In this document: positions 35,887 through 45,295 of the stretch, piece after piece
How positions within the stretch are numbered: the first letter of the stretch is position 1
How the letters are laid out: the number at the start of each line of letters is the position of its first letter
NCBI RefSeq assembly: GCF_900156415.1
Contig: NZ_FTNM01000002.1
Coordinates: forward strand, 682,001-746,000
Length of the DNA: 64,000 nucleotides
Direction of reading: 5' to 3'
From: Pontibacter lucknowensis
GTDB taxonomy: Bacteria; Bacteroidota; Bacteroidia; Cytophagales; Hymenobacteraceae
The notes under the pieces: model-generated
What the model saw: only the letters and a program-made list of their open reading frames with translations
Told to the model about the DNA's origin: nothing
Databases searched by the model: none
Position numbers and translations under genes: made by a program

Positions 35887-36627
35887 TTGCGACAAATTAG
35901 CACCAAGTCTGATCGACTAACCACCCTGACGCTTTTCGGTTTTCGGAAAGGCCATATCCGTTGGGGTTTGGCTCAAATGGGCACCAAAGGCACCGAACTT
36001 AATCAAATACCCGGTCTATTGTTTCACAAATTACTGGGCAGCGGCCATGGAAAGGGTTTTAGCATCAAACCGAACTTCAGAAGGTATGGCTTGATGTGTA
36101 CCTGGGAGAGCGAAGAAGCAGCCGATGAGTTTCTGGAGCGCTCTGAATTGATGCTGGAGTACCGCTTGCACGCATCTGAGATCTGGACGGTAAAACTTCT
36201 ACCTACACAGGCGCATGGCCTATGGGACGGCGTGCAGCCCTTTACGCCACAACTGTCCGAAAAGCAACATGATGGGCCTGTAGCGGTACTCACCCGAGCC
36301 TCGATCAATTGGCGGGCACTGCCACAATTCTGGCGTTTTACCCCTAAAGTGAGCAAGGCGCTGGAAGATGCCAAGGGGCTCATCTGCTCCATTGGACTAG
36401 GCGAGTTGCCCCTAATCCGGCAAGCTACTTTCAGTGTTTGGGAGTCGATGGAAGATATGAAAACCTATGCCTACAAAGGGGATCTGCACAAAGAAGTCAT
36501 CAAGCGCACAAGATCTGAGAAGTGGTATAGCGAAGAGCTCTTCGCCCGGTTTATACCTGTCGGGAGTCATGGATTGTGGAATGGGGTTGATCCTTTGTCA
36601 AAGGTGATCAGCAATACGCTAACTTAA
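35887..36627 (+). CDS. Spheroidene monooxygenase (CrtA)-like protein
   Basis: The 246-residue protein resembles CrtA-like proteins: a ferredoxin-like first half (TLFGFRKGHIRWGLAQMG, FHKLLGSGHGKGFSIKPNFRRYGLMCTWES) and a second half with PVAVLTRASINW, FWRFTPKVSKALEDAKGL and LIRQATFSVWESMEDMKTYAY. The family includes carotenoid oxygenases of purple bacteria, and homologues outside carotenoid clusters have unknown roles. No crt genes adjoin it. The start is TTG, with an ATG at codon 31 (MGTKGTEL) as alternative. It is convergent with DUF1003. Confidence 0.75.
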   Translation: MRQISTKSDRLTTLTLFGFRKGHIRWGLAQMGTKGTELNQIPGLLFHKLLGSGHGKGFSIKPNFRRYGLMCTWESEEAADEFLERSELMLEYRLHASEIWTVKLLPTQAHGLWDGVQPFTPQLSEKQHDGPVAVLTRASINWRALPQFWRFTPKVSKALEDAKGLICSIGLGELPLIRQATFSVWESMEDMKTYAYKGDLHKEVIKRTRSEKWYSEELFARFIPVGSHGLWNGVDPLSKVISNTLT

Positions 36628-36629
36628 TT

Positions 36630-37325
36630 TTACTTTCTGGAGCGATTGAGGATGTCCTCCATCAGATCGACCTGGATCTGTTGAATTTCCAGCAGGCGCT
36701 GGTTCTGGTGCACAATCAGGTGATCGATTTTTTCATGCAACAGGCGTATCTCCAACTCAGCCTTTAGATTGACTTTGTAATCGTACTCGGAGCGCTGCCG
36801 GTCTTTCGCCTCTTTTCGGTTCTGCGACATCATGATGATCGGTGCCTGTATCGCTGCCAGGCAAGACAAGATCAGGTTGAGCAAAATGAAAGGATATGGA
36901 TCAAAGGGACGTGTAGCCAGCAGGTAAACGTTCACCATCATCCAGAGCAAAATGAATCCGAAGAAAGCTATGATGAACGTCCAGCTGCCACCGAAAGAAG
37001 CTATTCTGTCCGCCATGCGGTCCCCAATAGGTAGATTCTCCAGTATTTCCTCCTCGATGTTAGTAGATAGCAGCTCGTTCTCCTGAATACTTTCCAGTAC
37101 TTCTTTTTCAAGCTCCGAGATCTCTCCTAACTCTTTTTCCAGTAATTGTTCCAGATACAGTTTGCGGTACTTATTCAGATTCCCCACCGCCACATAAGCC
37201 TCATCAGTAAAATCGGGATAGTCGGCTTGGATCAGCTTAAAGATAGGCCGCCGGATAGAAGCTCCCAGTACCAGTTGGTTTAGAGGGAGTTGCCTTTTGG
37301 TGAGATGGCAGACAGCGGTTTTCAA
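36630..37325 (-). CDS. DUF1003 membrane protein
   Basis: The 231-residue protein has an N-terminal soluble part (about 1-95) and the DUF1003 core: DRMADRIASFGGSWTFIIAFFGFILLWMMVN, then DPYPFILLNLILSCLAAIQAPIIMMSQNRK, two membrane helices. A charged C-terminal helix follows (YKVNLKAELEIRLLHEKIDHL), likely coiled. Family members are thought to be membrane sensors or structural proteins; function is not established. The stop is 2 bases from the convergent CrtA-like stop. Confidence 0.9.
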   Translation of the reverse strand: MKTAVCHLTKRQLPLNQLVLGASIRRPIFKLIQADYPDFTDEAYVAVGNLNKYRKLYLEQLLEKELGEISELEKEVLESIQENELLSTNIEEEILENLPIGDRMADRIASFGGSWTFIIAFFGFILLWMMVNVYLLATRPFDPYPFILLNLILSCLAAIQAPIIMMSQNRKEAKDRQRSEYDYKVNLKAELEIRLLHEKIDHLIVHQNQRLLEIQQIQVDLMEDILNRSRK

Positions 37326-37383
37326 GTCCTGCGAATTATGTGGAGACAGACTTAGTTTTGTACGTAAATTGCCTGATAGGTAT

Positions 37384-37417
37384 AAAAAAACGGACCGACA
37401 TTTAGTGCCGGTCCGTT
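37384..37417 (-). terminator. Intrinsic terminator for the DsbA/FrnE-like gene
   Basis: Arms 37389-37397 and 37409-37417 (AACGGACCG/CGGTCCGTT) pair around an 11-base loop. The minus strand then runs into seven T, so it ends the gene at 37435-38088. Confidence 0.88.
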
Positions 37418-37434
37418 ACGATGGTATTTTATCG

Positions 37435-38088
37435 CTATTTAGGTTGAGCCCCTTTTAGTGCCTCTTCGAGCTTGGCATTTAAAGCATCGTACAGGCGATA
37501 GCCTCGACTCAAGAGACTCAAATTGTGCCCGACGAGCAGGTATAAACTTGGAAAGGCGTTGGCTTGCAGGTGTCGGGTGATCTGGAAATCCTGTAGTGTC
37601 TTCTCTTTCATTTCATCGGAGTGAAATTTCTCAAGAAAAGTATCTTCCGCTATACCTAGTCCTAAAGCGATCTCGGCCAGTACCTCCGCCTTGGTCACAT
37701 CATTGTTGCGGGCATAAAAAGCGCGTTGCACTTCTTCGGCCATTTCCAGCTCCTTCTCAGGTTGCAGGTAGCGCATGGTCACCACAGCGCGGCAAGCTGG
37801 CTCCGTATCGTACACAAAGCTGTCACGCTCAAAAAAGCCAAAGTCAAAAGCCTGTTCAGTCGCTTTCTCTACTTCCTGCCAATGCTGTTTCACTGCGGCT
37901 TTCATCTCGTCACCCATCGGCTCGGTTGTACCCGGGCGCAAGCCACCCAGCACCAGCTTGAAATTGAGTTTGCCTTCCTGTTCTGTTTTGAGCTGGTGCA
38001 GCACCGGCGCAAATCCATAGCACCAGGAGCACATCGGATCCATCACGTAGATCAGGTGCGGCACATCCAGCAGGTCGTATTTTTCCAT
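37435..38088 (-). CDS. DsbA-family (FrnE-like) thioredoxin-fold protein
   Basis: The 217-residue protein starts at ATG 38088 (MEKYDLLDVPHLIYV); a longer frame to 38232 is excluded by the -7 box at 38113-38120 lying inside it. The active site is DPMCSWCYGF (Cys about 18 and 21). The helical insertion (about 60-150) and cis-Pro region FPSLYLLVG match FrnE-like DsbA proteins. Unlike classical DsbA it lacks a signal peptide, so it is cytoplasmic, like FrnE oxidoreductases linked to stress. Partner and substrate are unknown. Confidence 0.9.
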   Translation of the reverse strand: MEKYDLLDVPHLIYVMDPMCSWCYGFAPVLHQLKTEQEGKLNFKLVLGGLRPGTTEPMGDEMKAAVKQHWQEVEKATEQAFDFGFFERDSFVYDTEPACRAVVTMRYLQPEKELEMAEEVQRAFYARNNDVTKAEVLAEIALGLGIAEDTFLEKFHSDEMKEKTLQDFQITRHLQANAFPSLYLLVGHNLSLLSRGYRLYDALNAKLEEALKGAQPK

Positions 38089-38112
38089 GTCGTTCTGTTT
38101 TGCTTCAAAGTG

Positions 38113-38120
38113 CAAAGGTA
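38113..38120 (-). promoter_or_regulatory. -7 box for the DsbA/FrnE-like gene
   Basis: The minus strand reads TACCTTTG then CA, a perfect consensus match 24 bases before the ATG at 38088. It decides that start. Confidence 0.7.
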
Positions 38121-38400
38121 GGTATTGATTGTTAATTGTCGATTGCTGATTGTTGTTTTGGTATACCACTAATAGAGAAGTATCGATATCAGCAAAAAAT
38201 CTAAAATGAAAAGAGCTATACCTATGCAACAAACCTAACAGCTCAATTTGTCATTTCGCTCAGAGAGAAGGCTGGGAAATTCCGAGGATAGAACAAATTC
38301 AGATCCCTCCTTTCTGTCAAGATGACAACTGAGAAAACCTAATGTTTGGACTATAATCACTCAACAATCAGCAATCAACAATTTAACAATTCAACCATTT
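38121..38400. repeat. Composite repeat spacer between divergent dsbA-like and leuS
   Basis: The 359-base gap 38089-38447 holds, besides the promoter, two layers of repeats. Outer: low-complexity arms at 38121-38160 and 38355-38395 share the exact word CAACAATCAGCAATC in opposite orientation (38362-38376 and the complement of 38141-38155). Inner: an 81-base unit at 38248-38328 that begins TTGTCATTTCGCTC and ends GATGACAA, with terminal inverted ends TTGTCAT/ATGACAA and a CCCTCCTTTCTGTC core. That inner unit resembles dispersed intergenic repeats of Cytophagales (TCATTTCG...GGAATGACAA type); the resemblance is from memory. No gene is seen. Confidence 0.6.
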
Positions 38401-38447
38401 AAAGTATCTTAGCAGCTTGTTTAGATCAAGCGAATTCACGATAAACT

Positions 38448-41219
38448 ATGTCAGAGTATAATTTCAATCAGATTGAGAAGAAGTGGCAGCGTTACTGGGA
38501 ACAAAACCAGACTTTTAAGGCCACCGATAACACCGATAAGCCGAAGTACTATGTGCTGGATATGTTCCCTTACCCTTCCGGGGCGGGTCTGCATGTGGGT
38601 CACCCGCTCGGTTACATCGCCTCTGACATCGTGAGCCGCTACAAGCGTTCCAAAGGTTTCAACGTGTTGCACCCGATGGGCTTTGACTCTTTTGGTCTAC
38701 CAGCCGAGCAGTATGCGATCCAGACCGGTCAGCATCCGGCCATTACAACGGAGCAAAACATCGCCCGCTACATCGAGCAGCTCAAAAACATTGGCTTCTC
38801 CTACGAATGGGAGCGCGAAGTACGTACCTCCGACCCAAACTACTACAAGTGGACGCAGTGGATCTTCATGCAGCTGTTCAACAGCTACTATGACTATACC
38901 TCCGACAAAGCCGAATCCATCGATAAGCTAATCGCTGCCTTTGAAGCAAACGGCAACGCGGATATAAACGCCGCCTGCGACGAAGACACGCCTGCCTTCA
39001 CGGCTGAAGACTGGAAAGGCATGAACGAGCAGGACAAGGCGGAGATGTTACTCAGGTACAGACTGACTTACGTAGCTGATGCCGTCGTGAACTGGTGCCC
39101 AGCCTTGGGTACGGTACTGGCCAATGACGAAGTAGTTGGTGGTGTATCGGAGCGTGGCGGTTACCCGGTAGAGCGAAAAAAAATGCGTCAATGGATGATG
39201 CGCATCACCGCCTATGCGGAGCGCTTGTTGCAAGGCCTCGATACTATTGACTGGCCGGAGCCGGTGAAGGAAATGCAGCGCAACTGGATCGGAAAGTCAG
39301 TAGGTGCCGAGCTGGACTTTGCCATAGAAGGCGGCGCTTCCGAGAAGATCAAGGTTTTCACGACCCGTATCGATACCATTTATGGTGCCACCTTTGTGGT
39401 GCTGGCGCCTGAGCACGAACTGGTAAATGAAATCACAACGGATGCCCAGCGTACGGAAGTGGAGCGCTATGTGAACGTAGCCAAAAACCGTTCGGAGCGT
39501 GAGCGTATGACTGATGTGAAAACCGTGAGCGGTGTGTTTACCGGAGCCTACGCCATCAACCCGATCTCCGAAGAGCGCGTGCCGATCTGGATCGCGGACT
39601 ACGTGCTAGCGGGTTATGGTACCGGCGCTGTGATGGCCGTTCCGGGACACGACTCCCGCGACTACGCTTTTGCCAAGCACTTCAACCTGACCATAAAAGA
39701 AGTGGTAGCCGGTGGTAACCTGGAAGAAGAAGCCTATGCCGGTAAAGAAGGAAAGATCATCAATTCTGGTTTCCTAAACGGGCTGGACGTGAAAGAGGCC
39801 ATAAATGCAGGTATAGCCAAAGCCGAAGAACTTGGAGTAGGCAAAGGCCGCACACAGTACCGCATGCGCGACGCGGTGTTCAGCCGTCAGCGCTACTGGG
39901 GTGAGCCGGTACCGGTATACTTCAAAGACGGCATACCACGCTTGATGGATGAAAATGACCTGCCACTGGAACTGCCAAAGATCGACGCCTACCTGCCTAC
40001 TGAGACAGGTGAGCCGCCACTTGGTCGCGCCGTGGACTGGAAATATCAGGATCAGTACGAATATGAACTGAGCACGATGCCGGGTTGGGCCGGCTCGAGC
40101 TGGTATTGGTACCGCTACATGGATCCTCAGAACGATCAGGCTTTCGCTGATAAAGCCAAGGTAGAGTACTGGCGCAATGTGGACCTTTACATGGGTGGTG
40201 CAGAGCACGCAACCGGTCACCTCCTCTACTCCCGCTTCTGGAACAAGTTCCTTTGCGATATGGGTCTGGTGGTAGAGCAAGAGCCGTTCAAAAAGCTGAT
40301 CAACCAGGGGATGATTCAGGGCCGCTCAAACTTTGTGTACCGCGTGAAGGACAGCAACACCTATGTGTCGTACAGTCTACGCAAGGATTACGACATCACA
40401 CAACTGCACGTGGATGTGAACATCGTCGAGAATGATGAGCTGGATCTGGAGGCCTTCAAAGCATGGCGACCGGAGAACGCCAATGCCGAGTTTATACTCG
40501 AAGACGGCAAATACATCTGCGGCGTCGAGATCGAAAAGATGTCGAAGTCGAAGTACAATGTTGTGAACCCGGATATTATTGTAGAGCGTAACGGAGCTGA
40601 CACCCTGCGCATGTACGAGATGTTCCTGGGACCATTAGAGCAGTTCAAGCCTTGGAATACCAATGGCATGGACGGCGTAACGAAATTCCTGAAGCGCTTC
40701 TGGAAACTCTTCCACGACAATGAAGGCAACTTCACAGTGTCTGATGCTGAGCCAACTGCCGAGGAGCTTAAGTCGCTGCACAAGACGGTTAAGAAGGTAG
40801 AAGAGGACATTGAACGTTTCTCCTTCAATACTTCCGTTTCAACTTTCATGATCTGCGTGAACGAACTGACAGCCCTGAAGACAAACAAGCGTGCCATTTT
40901 GGAGCCACTGACAATTGCGCTGGCACCTTATGCACCACATATCGCCGAGGAGCTTTGGGAAAAGCTGGGCCACACCCAGAGCATCACTTTCGCCTCGTTC
41001 CCGGCCTGGGATGAAAAGTATCTGGTGGAAAATACATTTGAGTATCCAGTATCCGTGAACGGTAAGACGCGCGGCAAAATTGCCTTTGCCACTGACACAC
41101 CACGCGAAGAAATGGAAAAGGCGGTGCTAACCGACGAAACCGTTGTCAAATTCATGGAAGGAAAAACACCAAAGAAAATTATTATCGTCCCTAACAAAAT
41201 CATCAACGTGGTGGTATAA
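38448..41219 (+). CDS. leuS: Leucyl-tRNA synthetase
   Basis: The 923-residue class Ia synthetase charges tRNA-Leu. Visible are the HIGH-type motif ([18 protein letters not shown], about 43-50), the CP1 editing domain (about 240-430, [20 protein letters not shown] and [19 protein letters not shown] with its editing Asp), [21 protein letters not shown] (about 696), the anticodon-binding helices and a small C-terminal extension ([17 protein letters not shown] [11 protein letters not shown]). Length is near the upper end for bacterial LeuRS. It is monocistronic with a strong terminator. Confidence 0.97.
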   Translation: MSEYNFNQIEKKWQRYWEQNQTFKATDNTDKPKYYVLDMFPYPSGAGLHVGHPLGYIASDIVSRYKRSKGFNVLHPMGFDSFGLPAEQYAIQTGQHPAITTEQNIARYIEQLKNIGFSYEWEREVRTSDPNYYKWTQWIFMQLFNSYYDYTSDKAESIDKLIAAFEANGNADINAACDEDTPAFTAEDWKGMNEQDKAEMLLRYRLTYVADAVVNWCPALGTVLANDEVVGGVSERGGYPVERKKMRQWMMRITAYAERLLQGLDTIDWPEPVKEMQRNWIGKSVGAELDFAIEGGASEKIKVFTTRIDTIYGATFVVLAPEHELVNEITTDAQRTEVERYVNVAKNRSERERMTDVKTVSGVFTGAYAINPISEERVPIWIADYVLAGYGTGAVMAVPGHDSRDYAFAKHFNLTIKEVVAGGNLEEEAYAGKEGKIINSGFLNGLDVKEAINAGIAKAEELGVGKGRTQYRMRDAVFSRQRYWGEPVPVYFKDGIPRLMDENDLPLELPKIDAYLPTETGEPPLGRAVDWKYQDQYEYELSTMPGWAGSSWYWYRYMDPQNDQAFADKAKVEYWRNVDLYMGGAEHATGHLLYSRFWNKFLCDMGLVVEQEPFKKLINQGMIQGRSNFVYRVKDSNTYVSYSLRKDYDITQLHVDVNIVENDELDLEAFKAWRPENANAEFILEDGKYICGVEIEKMSKSKYNVVNPDIIVERNGADTLRMYEMFLGPLEQFKPWNTNGMDGVTKFLKRFWKLFHDNEGNFTVSDAEPTAEELKSLHKTVKKVEEDIERFSFNTSVSTFMICVNELTALKTNKRAILEPLTIALAPYAPHIAEELWEKLGHTQSITFASFPAWDEKYLVENTFEYPVSVNGKTRGKIAFATDTPREEMEKAVLTDETVVKFMEGKTPKKIIIVPNKIINVVV

Positions 41220-41245
41220 GGATTTCCATCTTACCACTAACTTTT

Positions 41246-41287
41246 CCAAAAGCCGCTCAGACCCCAAATCTGGCGGCTTTTGGTTTT
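41246..41287 (+). terminator. Intrinsic terminator after leuS
   Basis: CCAAAAGCCG (41246-41255) pairs with CGGCTTTTGG (41274-41283), with an inner CAGA/TCTG pair, then TTTT. Confidence 0.9.
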
Positions 41288-41342
41288 CTATACTTAACTA
41301 AAAGCCCAATGTATACCGTATAGACTAGTAAACCTCTGTGCT

Positions 41343-42191
41343 ATGCTGCGTATACTTGCACCCACCGATTTTTCGACCGATGGCTACAATGCTACGCTGG
41401 TTGCCATGCAGCTAGCCAGAGCTTTGACAGCTGAAGTAGTGTTTGTACACGCCATGGCAAAGCCGCCTGTTCCGGCAGCTTCTCCTGAATCACTCTTCCG
41501 GAGTGTTTACTCGGAAGAAATGCGGAAAACGCAAGTTAGACTCCTGGACGAGGCTCAGCATCTCTTAGATATTCTTGATCTGCGTCACGCTGAAGTCAGG
41601 TATAAGACTTTGGTCGTACCAACACCCTTTGCAGACGCTATGCTACAGGTAATTGCAAGCGAAAACATAGACCTCGTGGTCATGGGAAGTCGCGGCAGCA
41701 GTCAGTTAAAACAAATTCTGATCGGAAGCAACACGTTAGAATTGATGCGCTTGAGTCCTGTTCCACTGCTTGTTATACCTAGCTATGACGTGTTTGACGG
41801 GTTCGACAATATAACGATCCTGCTTGAGCAAATGAAATTGCCGGAGCGGGCAGGTATAGAGATGCTCGATAGCATTGCACAGACCTACAATGCCATGTTG
41901 CATTTTCTGATACTAACGAAAGATGGGCAACAGGTGCAGGATGTATCCGAACTCCAAGATCAACACTCCTCCTGGCAACATGTCTTAACCAGGCCACATA
42001 CCACCAACTTACTGGCAGACTCTGAAGCGCCAACAGGTATGCGAGCCCACATGGCAGCCACCAATTCCAGTTTAGTCGTGCTGATGCCTGAAAAGCTAAG
42101 CATCTGGGAGATCCTGTTCTCCAAAAACCTAAGTGAAGAACTAGCAGTCAGAGCCCATATGCCATTATTGATACTTCCCCATAAAGTCTAA
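41343..42191 (+). CDS. Universal stress protein, tandem domain
   Basis: The 282-residue protein has two USP domains. The first (about 1-145) is intact: RILAPTDFS, LVVMGSRGSSQLKQILIGSNTLELMRLSPVPLLVIP, which carries the ATP-binding G-x2-G-x9-G pattern. The second (about 155-280) is degenerate and lacks the glycine pattern, ending in SEELAVRAHMPLLILPHKV. The gene is 4 bases upstream of the Kef-type antiporter gene, so they form an operon. USP domains often sense ATP or ADP and control ion transporters, so it may regulate its neighbour. Confidence 0.92.
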   Translation: MLRILAPTDFSTDGYNATLVAMQLARALTAEVVFVHAMAKPPVPAASPESLFRSVYSEEMRKTQVRLLDEAQHLLDILDLRHAEVRYKTLVVPTPFADAMLQVIASENIDLVVMGSRGSSQLKQILIGSNTLELMRLSPVPLLVIPSYDVFDGFDNITILLEQMKLPERAGIEMLDSIAQTYNAMLHFLILTKDGQQVQDVSELQDQHSSWQHVLTRPHTTNLLADSEAPTGMRAHMAATNSSLVVLMPEKLSIWEILFSKNLSEELAVRAHMPLLILPHKV

Positions 42192-42195
42192 CCCT

Positions 42196-43845
42196 ATGCA
42201 GGACGTATTGAGCAATCCGTTTTTTGAGCTGTCAGTCATACTGGCCATTGCCGCTTTGCTGGGTGCCATCGGACTCATGCTCAGGCAACCACTCATTGTT
42301 ATGTTTATTGCATTGGGTATACTGGTTGGCCCCTCCTTTCTTAACCTGGTGTCGTCATCGGACATGGTGCACCTGCTGGCAGAACTGGGCATTGCTTTAC
42401 TCCTGTTTGTAGTTGGTCTCAAGCTGGATCTCTCCCTCATCCGCTTAACAGGCATGATCGCCCTGATGACGGGACTGGGGCAAGTCATTTTCACATCCGT
42501 ATTTGGTTATCTGATAGGTATAGCACTAGGCTATGATTCCATCACGGCACTCTACATTGCAATTGCGCTGACCTTTTCCAGCACCATCATTATTGTGAAG
42601 TTGCTTTCAGACAAGAAAGAAATCGACTCCCTGCACGGGCAGATCGCGATCGGCTTCCTGATTGTACAGGATATTGTGGTAGTGCTGCTAATGATCATGC
42701 TCTCAGCCATGAATGCGAAGACAGGAGCCCATCCTGTACTCGGTATTATGCAGGTGGTAGTAACGGGCAGTGCTATTGTTGCGGTCATAGGTTTGCTGAT
42801 GCGCTTCGTCATTCCCTCACTGGTTCATTATCTGGCAAGGTCCCAGGAATTGCTGGTGCTTTTCTCCATAGCTTGGGCAGTAATCGTAGCGTCCGCCTGC
42901 GACTACCTCAACTTTAGCCGGGAGGTTGGTGCGTTTCTGGCCGGTGTCTCCCTTGCCTCTACACCATACCGCGAAATGATCAGTGGCCGCCTTGTCAGCC
43001 TGCGGGATTTTCTGCTCTTGTTCTTTTTTATCAATCTGGGAGCGCAATTAAACCTTGGTTTACTGGGCGAACAGATAGGGCCTTCCATTCTCTTCTCAGT
43101 TTTTGTGTTGGTTGGTAATCCGCTGATTGTTGTAGCTATCATGGGGATAATGGGCTACCGAAAGCGCACCAGTTTCCTGGCTGGTCTGACAGTCGCCCAG
43201 ATCAGTGAGTTCTCTCTTATTTTTGCTGCACTCGGTCTGACCATGGGCCACATCCAGGAAAGCACCGTCGGTCTGATTACATTGGTCGGTCTGATCACGA
43301 TCGGGCTCTCTACCTACATGATCATCTATTCGCACAGACTCTATGATGTGCTGGCGCCAGTTTTAAGCATATTTGAACGCAAAAGACCCTACCGTGAAAG
43401 TGAAGCAGAGCAAAGCATGCCACAGCAGGTCGATGTTATTTTGTTTGGGTTGGGGCGCTATGGGGGTAACATAGCCCTAACGCTCTTAAAGGACAACATT
43501 CACCTGCTATGCATTGATTTTGATCCGCAGCAGGTGCGTTACTGGCAAAAACAGGGGTTGACAGCACTTTACGGCGATGTGGAAGATCCGGAACTACCTG
43601 ACAGGCTTCCCCTGGACACGGCAAAATATGTGATCAGCAGCCTATCAGATGTTAATGCCAATATAGCGCTCGTCAAACAGTTACGCTCTGGCGGCTATAA
43701 AGGCGTTATAGCTCTCACAGCACATCGCCAGCCAGAAGCTGAACGACTTCATGCTTCGGAAGCTGACATTATACTGTCCCCATTTGTCGACGCAGCAGAA
43801 ACGATTCCTGCACGCCTGCATATGGCTGAAAAAATAAAAGGATAG
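42196..43845 (+). CDS. Kef-type cation:proton antiporter with TrkA-N/RCK domain
   Basis: The 549-residue protein has about 12-13 membrane segments in the CPA2 order (residues 8-390), with ALTFSSTIIIVKLLSDK and the AFLAGVSLAS segment. A cytoplasmic RCK/TrkA-N domain follows (about 415-549) with a Rossmann GLGRYGGNIALTLL nucleotide loop. It should exchange K+ or Na+ for protons across the inner membrane, gated by nucleotide binding. It is the second gene of the USP operon. The terminator hairpin begins before its stop codon. Confidence 0.92.
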   Translation: MQDVLSNPFFELSVILAIAALLGAIGLMLRQPLIVMFIALGILVGPSFLNLVSSSDMVHLLAELGIALLLFVVGLKLDLSLIRLTGMIALMTGLGQVIFTSVFGYLIGIALGYDSITALYIAIALTFSSTIIIVKLLSDKKEIDSLHGQIAIGFLIVQDIVVVLLMIMLSAMNAKTGAHPVLGIMQVVVTGSAIVAVIGLLMRFVIPSLVHYLARSQELLVLFSIAWAVIVASACDYLNFSREVGAFLAGVSLASTPYREMISGRLVSLRDFLLLFFFINLGAQLNLGLLGEQIGPSILFSVFVLVGNPLIVVAIMGIMGYRKRTSFLAGLTVAQISEFSLIFAALGLTMGHIQESTVGLITLVGLITIGLSTYMIIYSHRLYDVLAPVLSIFERKRPYRESEAEQSMPQQVDVILFGLGRYGGNIALTLLKDNIHLLCIDFDPQQVRYWQKQGLTALYGDVEDPELPDRLPLDTAKYVISSLSDVNANIALVKQLRSGGYKGVIALTAHRQPEAERLHASEADIILSPFVDAAETIPARLHMAEKIKG

Positions 43846-43867
43846 CCATCAGGCTATCCTTGTTGTC
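43838..43867. terminator. Terminator overlapping the antiporter stop codon
   Basis: AAGGATAGCC (43838-43847) pairs with GGCTATCCTT (43852-43861) around ATCA. The stop TAG (43843-43845) is inside the left arm. The convergent MarR gene ends at 43889. Confidence 0.8.
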
Positions 43868-43888
43868 ATGCTGCTCATGTCGATTCGA

Positions 43889-44395
43889 TTACACAGCCTC
43901 GTTGAGCGTGAGTGCGCCTGTAAGGCGTTCCTCCGCAGTGCTGATTGAATCACGAACTTTTTCGAGCAAACCAGCAAGCGTCGTGGCTTCCTCTTCTGTC
44001 AGGCCCTGTACCAGGTTGTCAAGCTTGTATAGTTCGTGGCTGATCTGATCCAACAGGTTGAAGCCTTTGTCAGAGATAACAATGTTAACTAGTCGTTTGT
44101 CTGCGACATTGCGCTCCACATCCACCAGACCTTTGGTTTTGAGTCTGCCGACGAGTCGGGATGTATCCGACATCTTGTCAAGCATGTGGTTGCGCAAAAC
44201 AGAGGTTGAAACAGGTTTAGGATAGTGTTCACGTAATATCCGCAGGATATTGTACTGCTGCCCCGTCACTTCGAATTTTTTAAAAAACTCTTCGTAGCTG
44301 TTCAGCATTAAACTGTTTGTTAGGAAAATGTTCAGGCTGGCTTTCTGCCATTCGTTTCTGTAAGCGAATATGCCTACACTGCGTTGAGATTGCAT
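43889..44395 (-). CDS. MarR-family transcriptional regulator
   Basis: The 168-residue protein has the MarR winged helix (about 35-135): GQQYNILRILREHYPKPVSTSVLRNHMLDKMSDTSRLVGRLKTKGLVDVERNVADKRLVNIVISDKG, with the D-K-R wing motif, flanked by dimer helices. It should bind palindromic operators and be released by small ligands. A 20-base palindrome at 44436-44455 upstream of its own start is the likely operator. No target gene is divergent from it, so beyond autoregulation the regulon is unknown. Confidence 0.92.
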   Translation of the reverse strand: MQSQRSVGIFAYRNEWQKASLNIFLTNSLMLNSYEEFFKKFEVTGQQYNILRILREHYPKPVSTSVLRNHMLDKMSDTSRLVGRLKTKGLVDVERNVADKRLVNIVISDKGFNLLDQISHELYKLDNLVQGLTEEEATTLAGLLEKVRDSISTAEERLTGALTLNEAV

Positions 44396-44435
44396 AGTGA
44401 GATAGGGTGAATAGTTGCGAAATTGTTCTTAATAT

Positions 44436-44455
44436 ACATATAATCTTTTATATGT
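44436..44455. promoter_or_regulatory. Palindromic operator candidate of the MarR gene
   Basis: ACATATAA (44436-44443), four bases, TTATATGT (44448-44455): a perfect 8-base inverted repeat 41 bases before the MarR ATG, of the AT-rich type MarR proteins often bind. A hairpin-like GTTTTGAGTG/CACTCAAAAC pair lies further upstream near 44503-44540. Confidence 0.5.
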
Positions 44456-44663
44456 GTTGCAATGTTCGCAGCAACTACTTTACTTCAAAATGTACACTTA
44501 AAATGTTTTGAGTGCGGTTTATGTCCAAACACTCAAAAACAGGCAGTGAAGTATATCTTATGTTACAATCCAATGCAGGTTTGTGCAGGATTGCTGAATT
44601 GACAGGCAAATACTGGGTTAAAAAAAATATTAAAGGCTAACGATTTTTTTTGGAATTTATTGC

Positions 44664-45008
44664 TCAGGAAGGCTTTTTCCCCCTCGGCAATTTCGATACG
44701 ACCAAATTGTAAGACGTATCGATCAAAGATTGAAGTAGATCGGATGTTAAGCCTGCTTCCGGTAGCACAGTATTCCAGTGCTTTTTATTCATGTGGTATC
44801 CTGGTAAAACCTGCTCATACTGTTCACGCAGGATGATGGCCTTCTCAGGATCACATTTCATGGTTATGCCCTTCGCATAATCGGACAGACTACACAGCGC
44901 AAACATTTTGCCGCTTACCTTAAATACAAGCGTGTCTTCATCGAAAGGCATCTCCTCGGTAGCACCGGGCTTGGCCAGGCAGTAATCTCTGAAATCCTCG
45001 ATGTTCAA
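44664..45008 (-). CDS. MmcQ/YjbR family protein
   Basis: The 114-residue protein fits the MmcQ/YjbR family: MNIEDFRDYCLAKPGATEEMPFDEDTLVFKVSGKMFAL, CDPEKAIILREQYEQVLPGYHMNKKHWNTV and a C-terminal LIDTSYNLVVSKLPR helix. The fold is double-wing and DNA-binding is proposed, but no function is proven. It is followed on the same strand by an upstream DUF6728 gene with an 11-base gap, so the two are likely co-transcribed. Confidence 0.92.
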   Translation of the reverse strand: MNIEDFRDYCLAKPGATEEMPFDEDTLVFKVSGKMFALCSLSDYAKGITMKCDPEKAIILREQYEQVLPGYHMNKKHWNTVLPEAGLTSDLLQSLIDTSYNLVVSKLPRGKKPS

Positions 45009-45018
45009 AGCAGTAAGT

Positions 45019-45183
45019 TTACCAGTGCTTGATCACAAAATAAACCATAGCAGCCAAAAACATCAGAATTGAGATTTTGTTAATGGTGTGCATGGCCCGT
45101 AAATTAAAATTCGTCTTACGTTTCGGGTCTTTTTTACGGAAGAAGTAAGTGGCCACTTCCGTAAAATCAAATAATCCTTTCAT
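45019..45183 (-). CDS. DUF6728 small membrane protein
   Basis: The 54-residue protein starts at ATG 45183 (MKGLFDFTEVATYFFRKKDP); the longer frame to 45252 adds an unlikely Cys-rich stretch. A basic segment (KRKTNFNLRAMHTINKIS) is followed by one C-terminal transmembrane helix (ILMFLAAMVYFVIKHW). This matches DUF6728, a short protein widespread in Bacteroidota and of unknown function. It lies just upstream of the MmcQ gene and downstream of ispG. Confidence 0.8.
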   Translation of the reverse strand: MKGLFDFTEVATYFFRKKDPKRKTNFNLRAMHTINKISILMFLAAMVYFVIKHW

Positions 45184-45295
45184 TGTGCGGCTTCTGTATT
45201 TTATAAAATGGATGTGGCTACAGGTATAGCCACACCCGGCTAAGTATAACAACTACTGCAGCTGAATGATTGCGAGAAGAATTCAGTTTCTTTCT

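Noticed and set aside
38121..38400. CRISPR array before leuS
   Set aside because: Repeats are irregular, in opposite orientations and low-complexity; there are no spacers of constant length and no cas genes.
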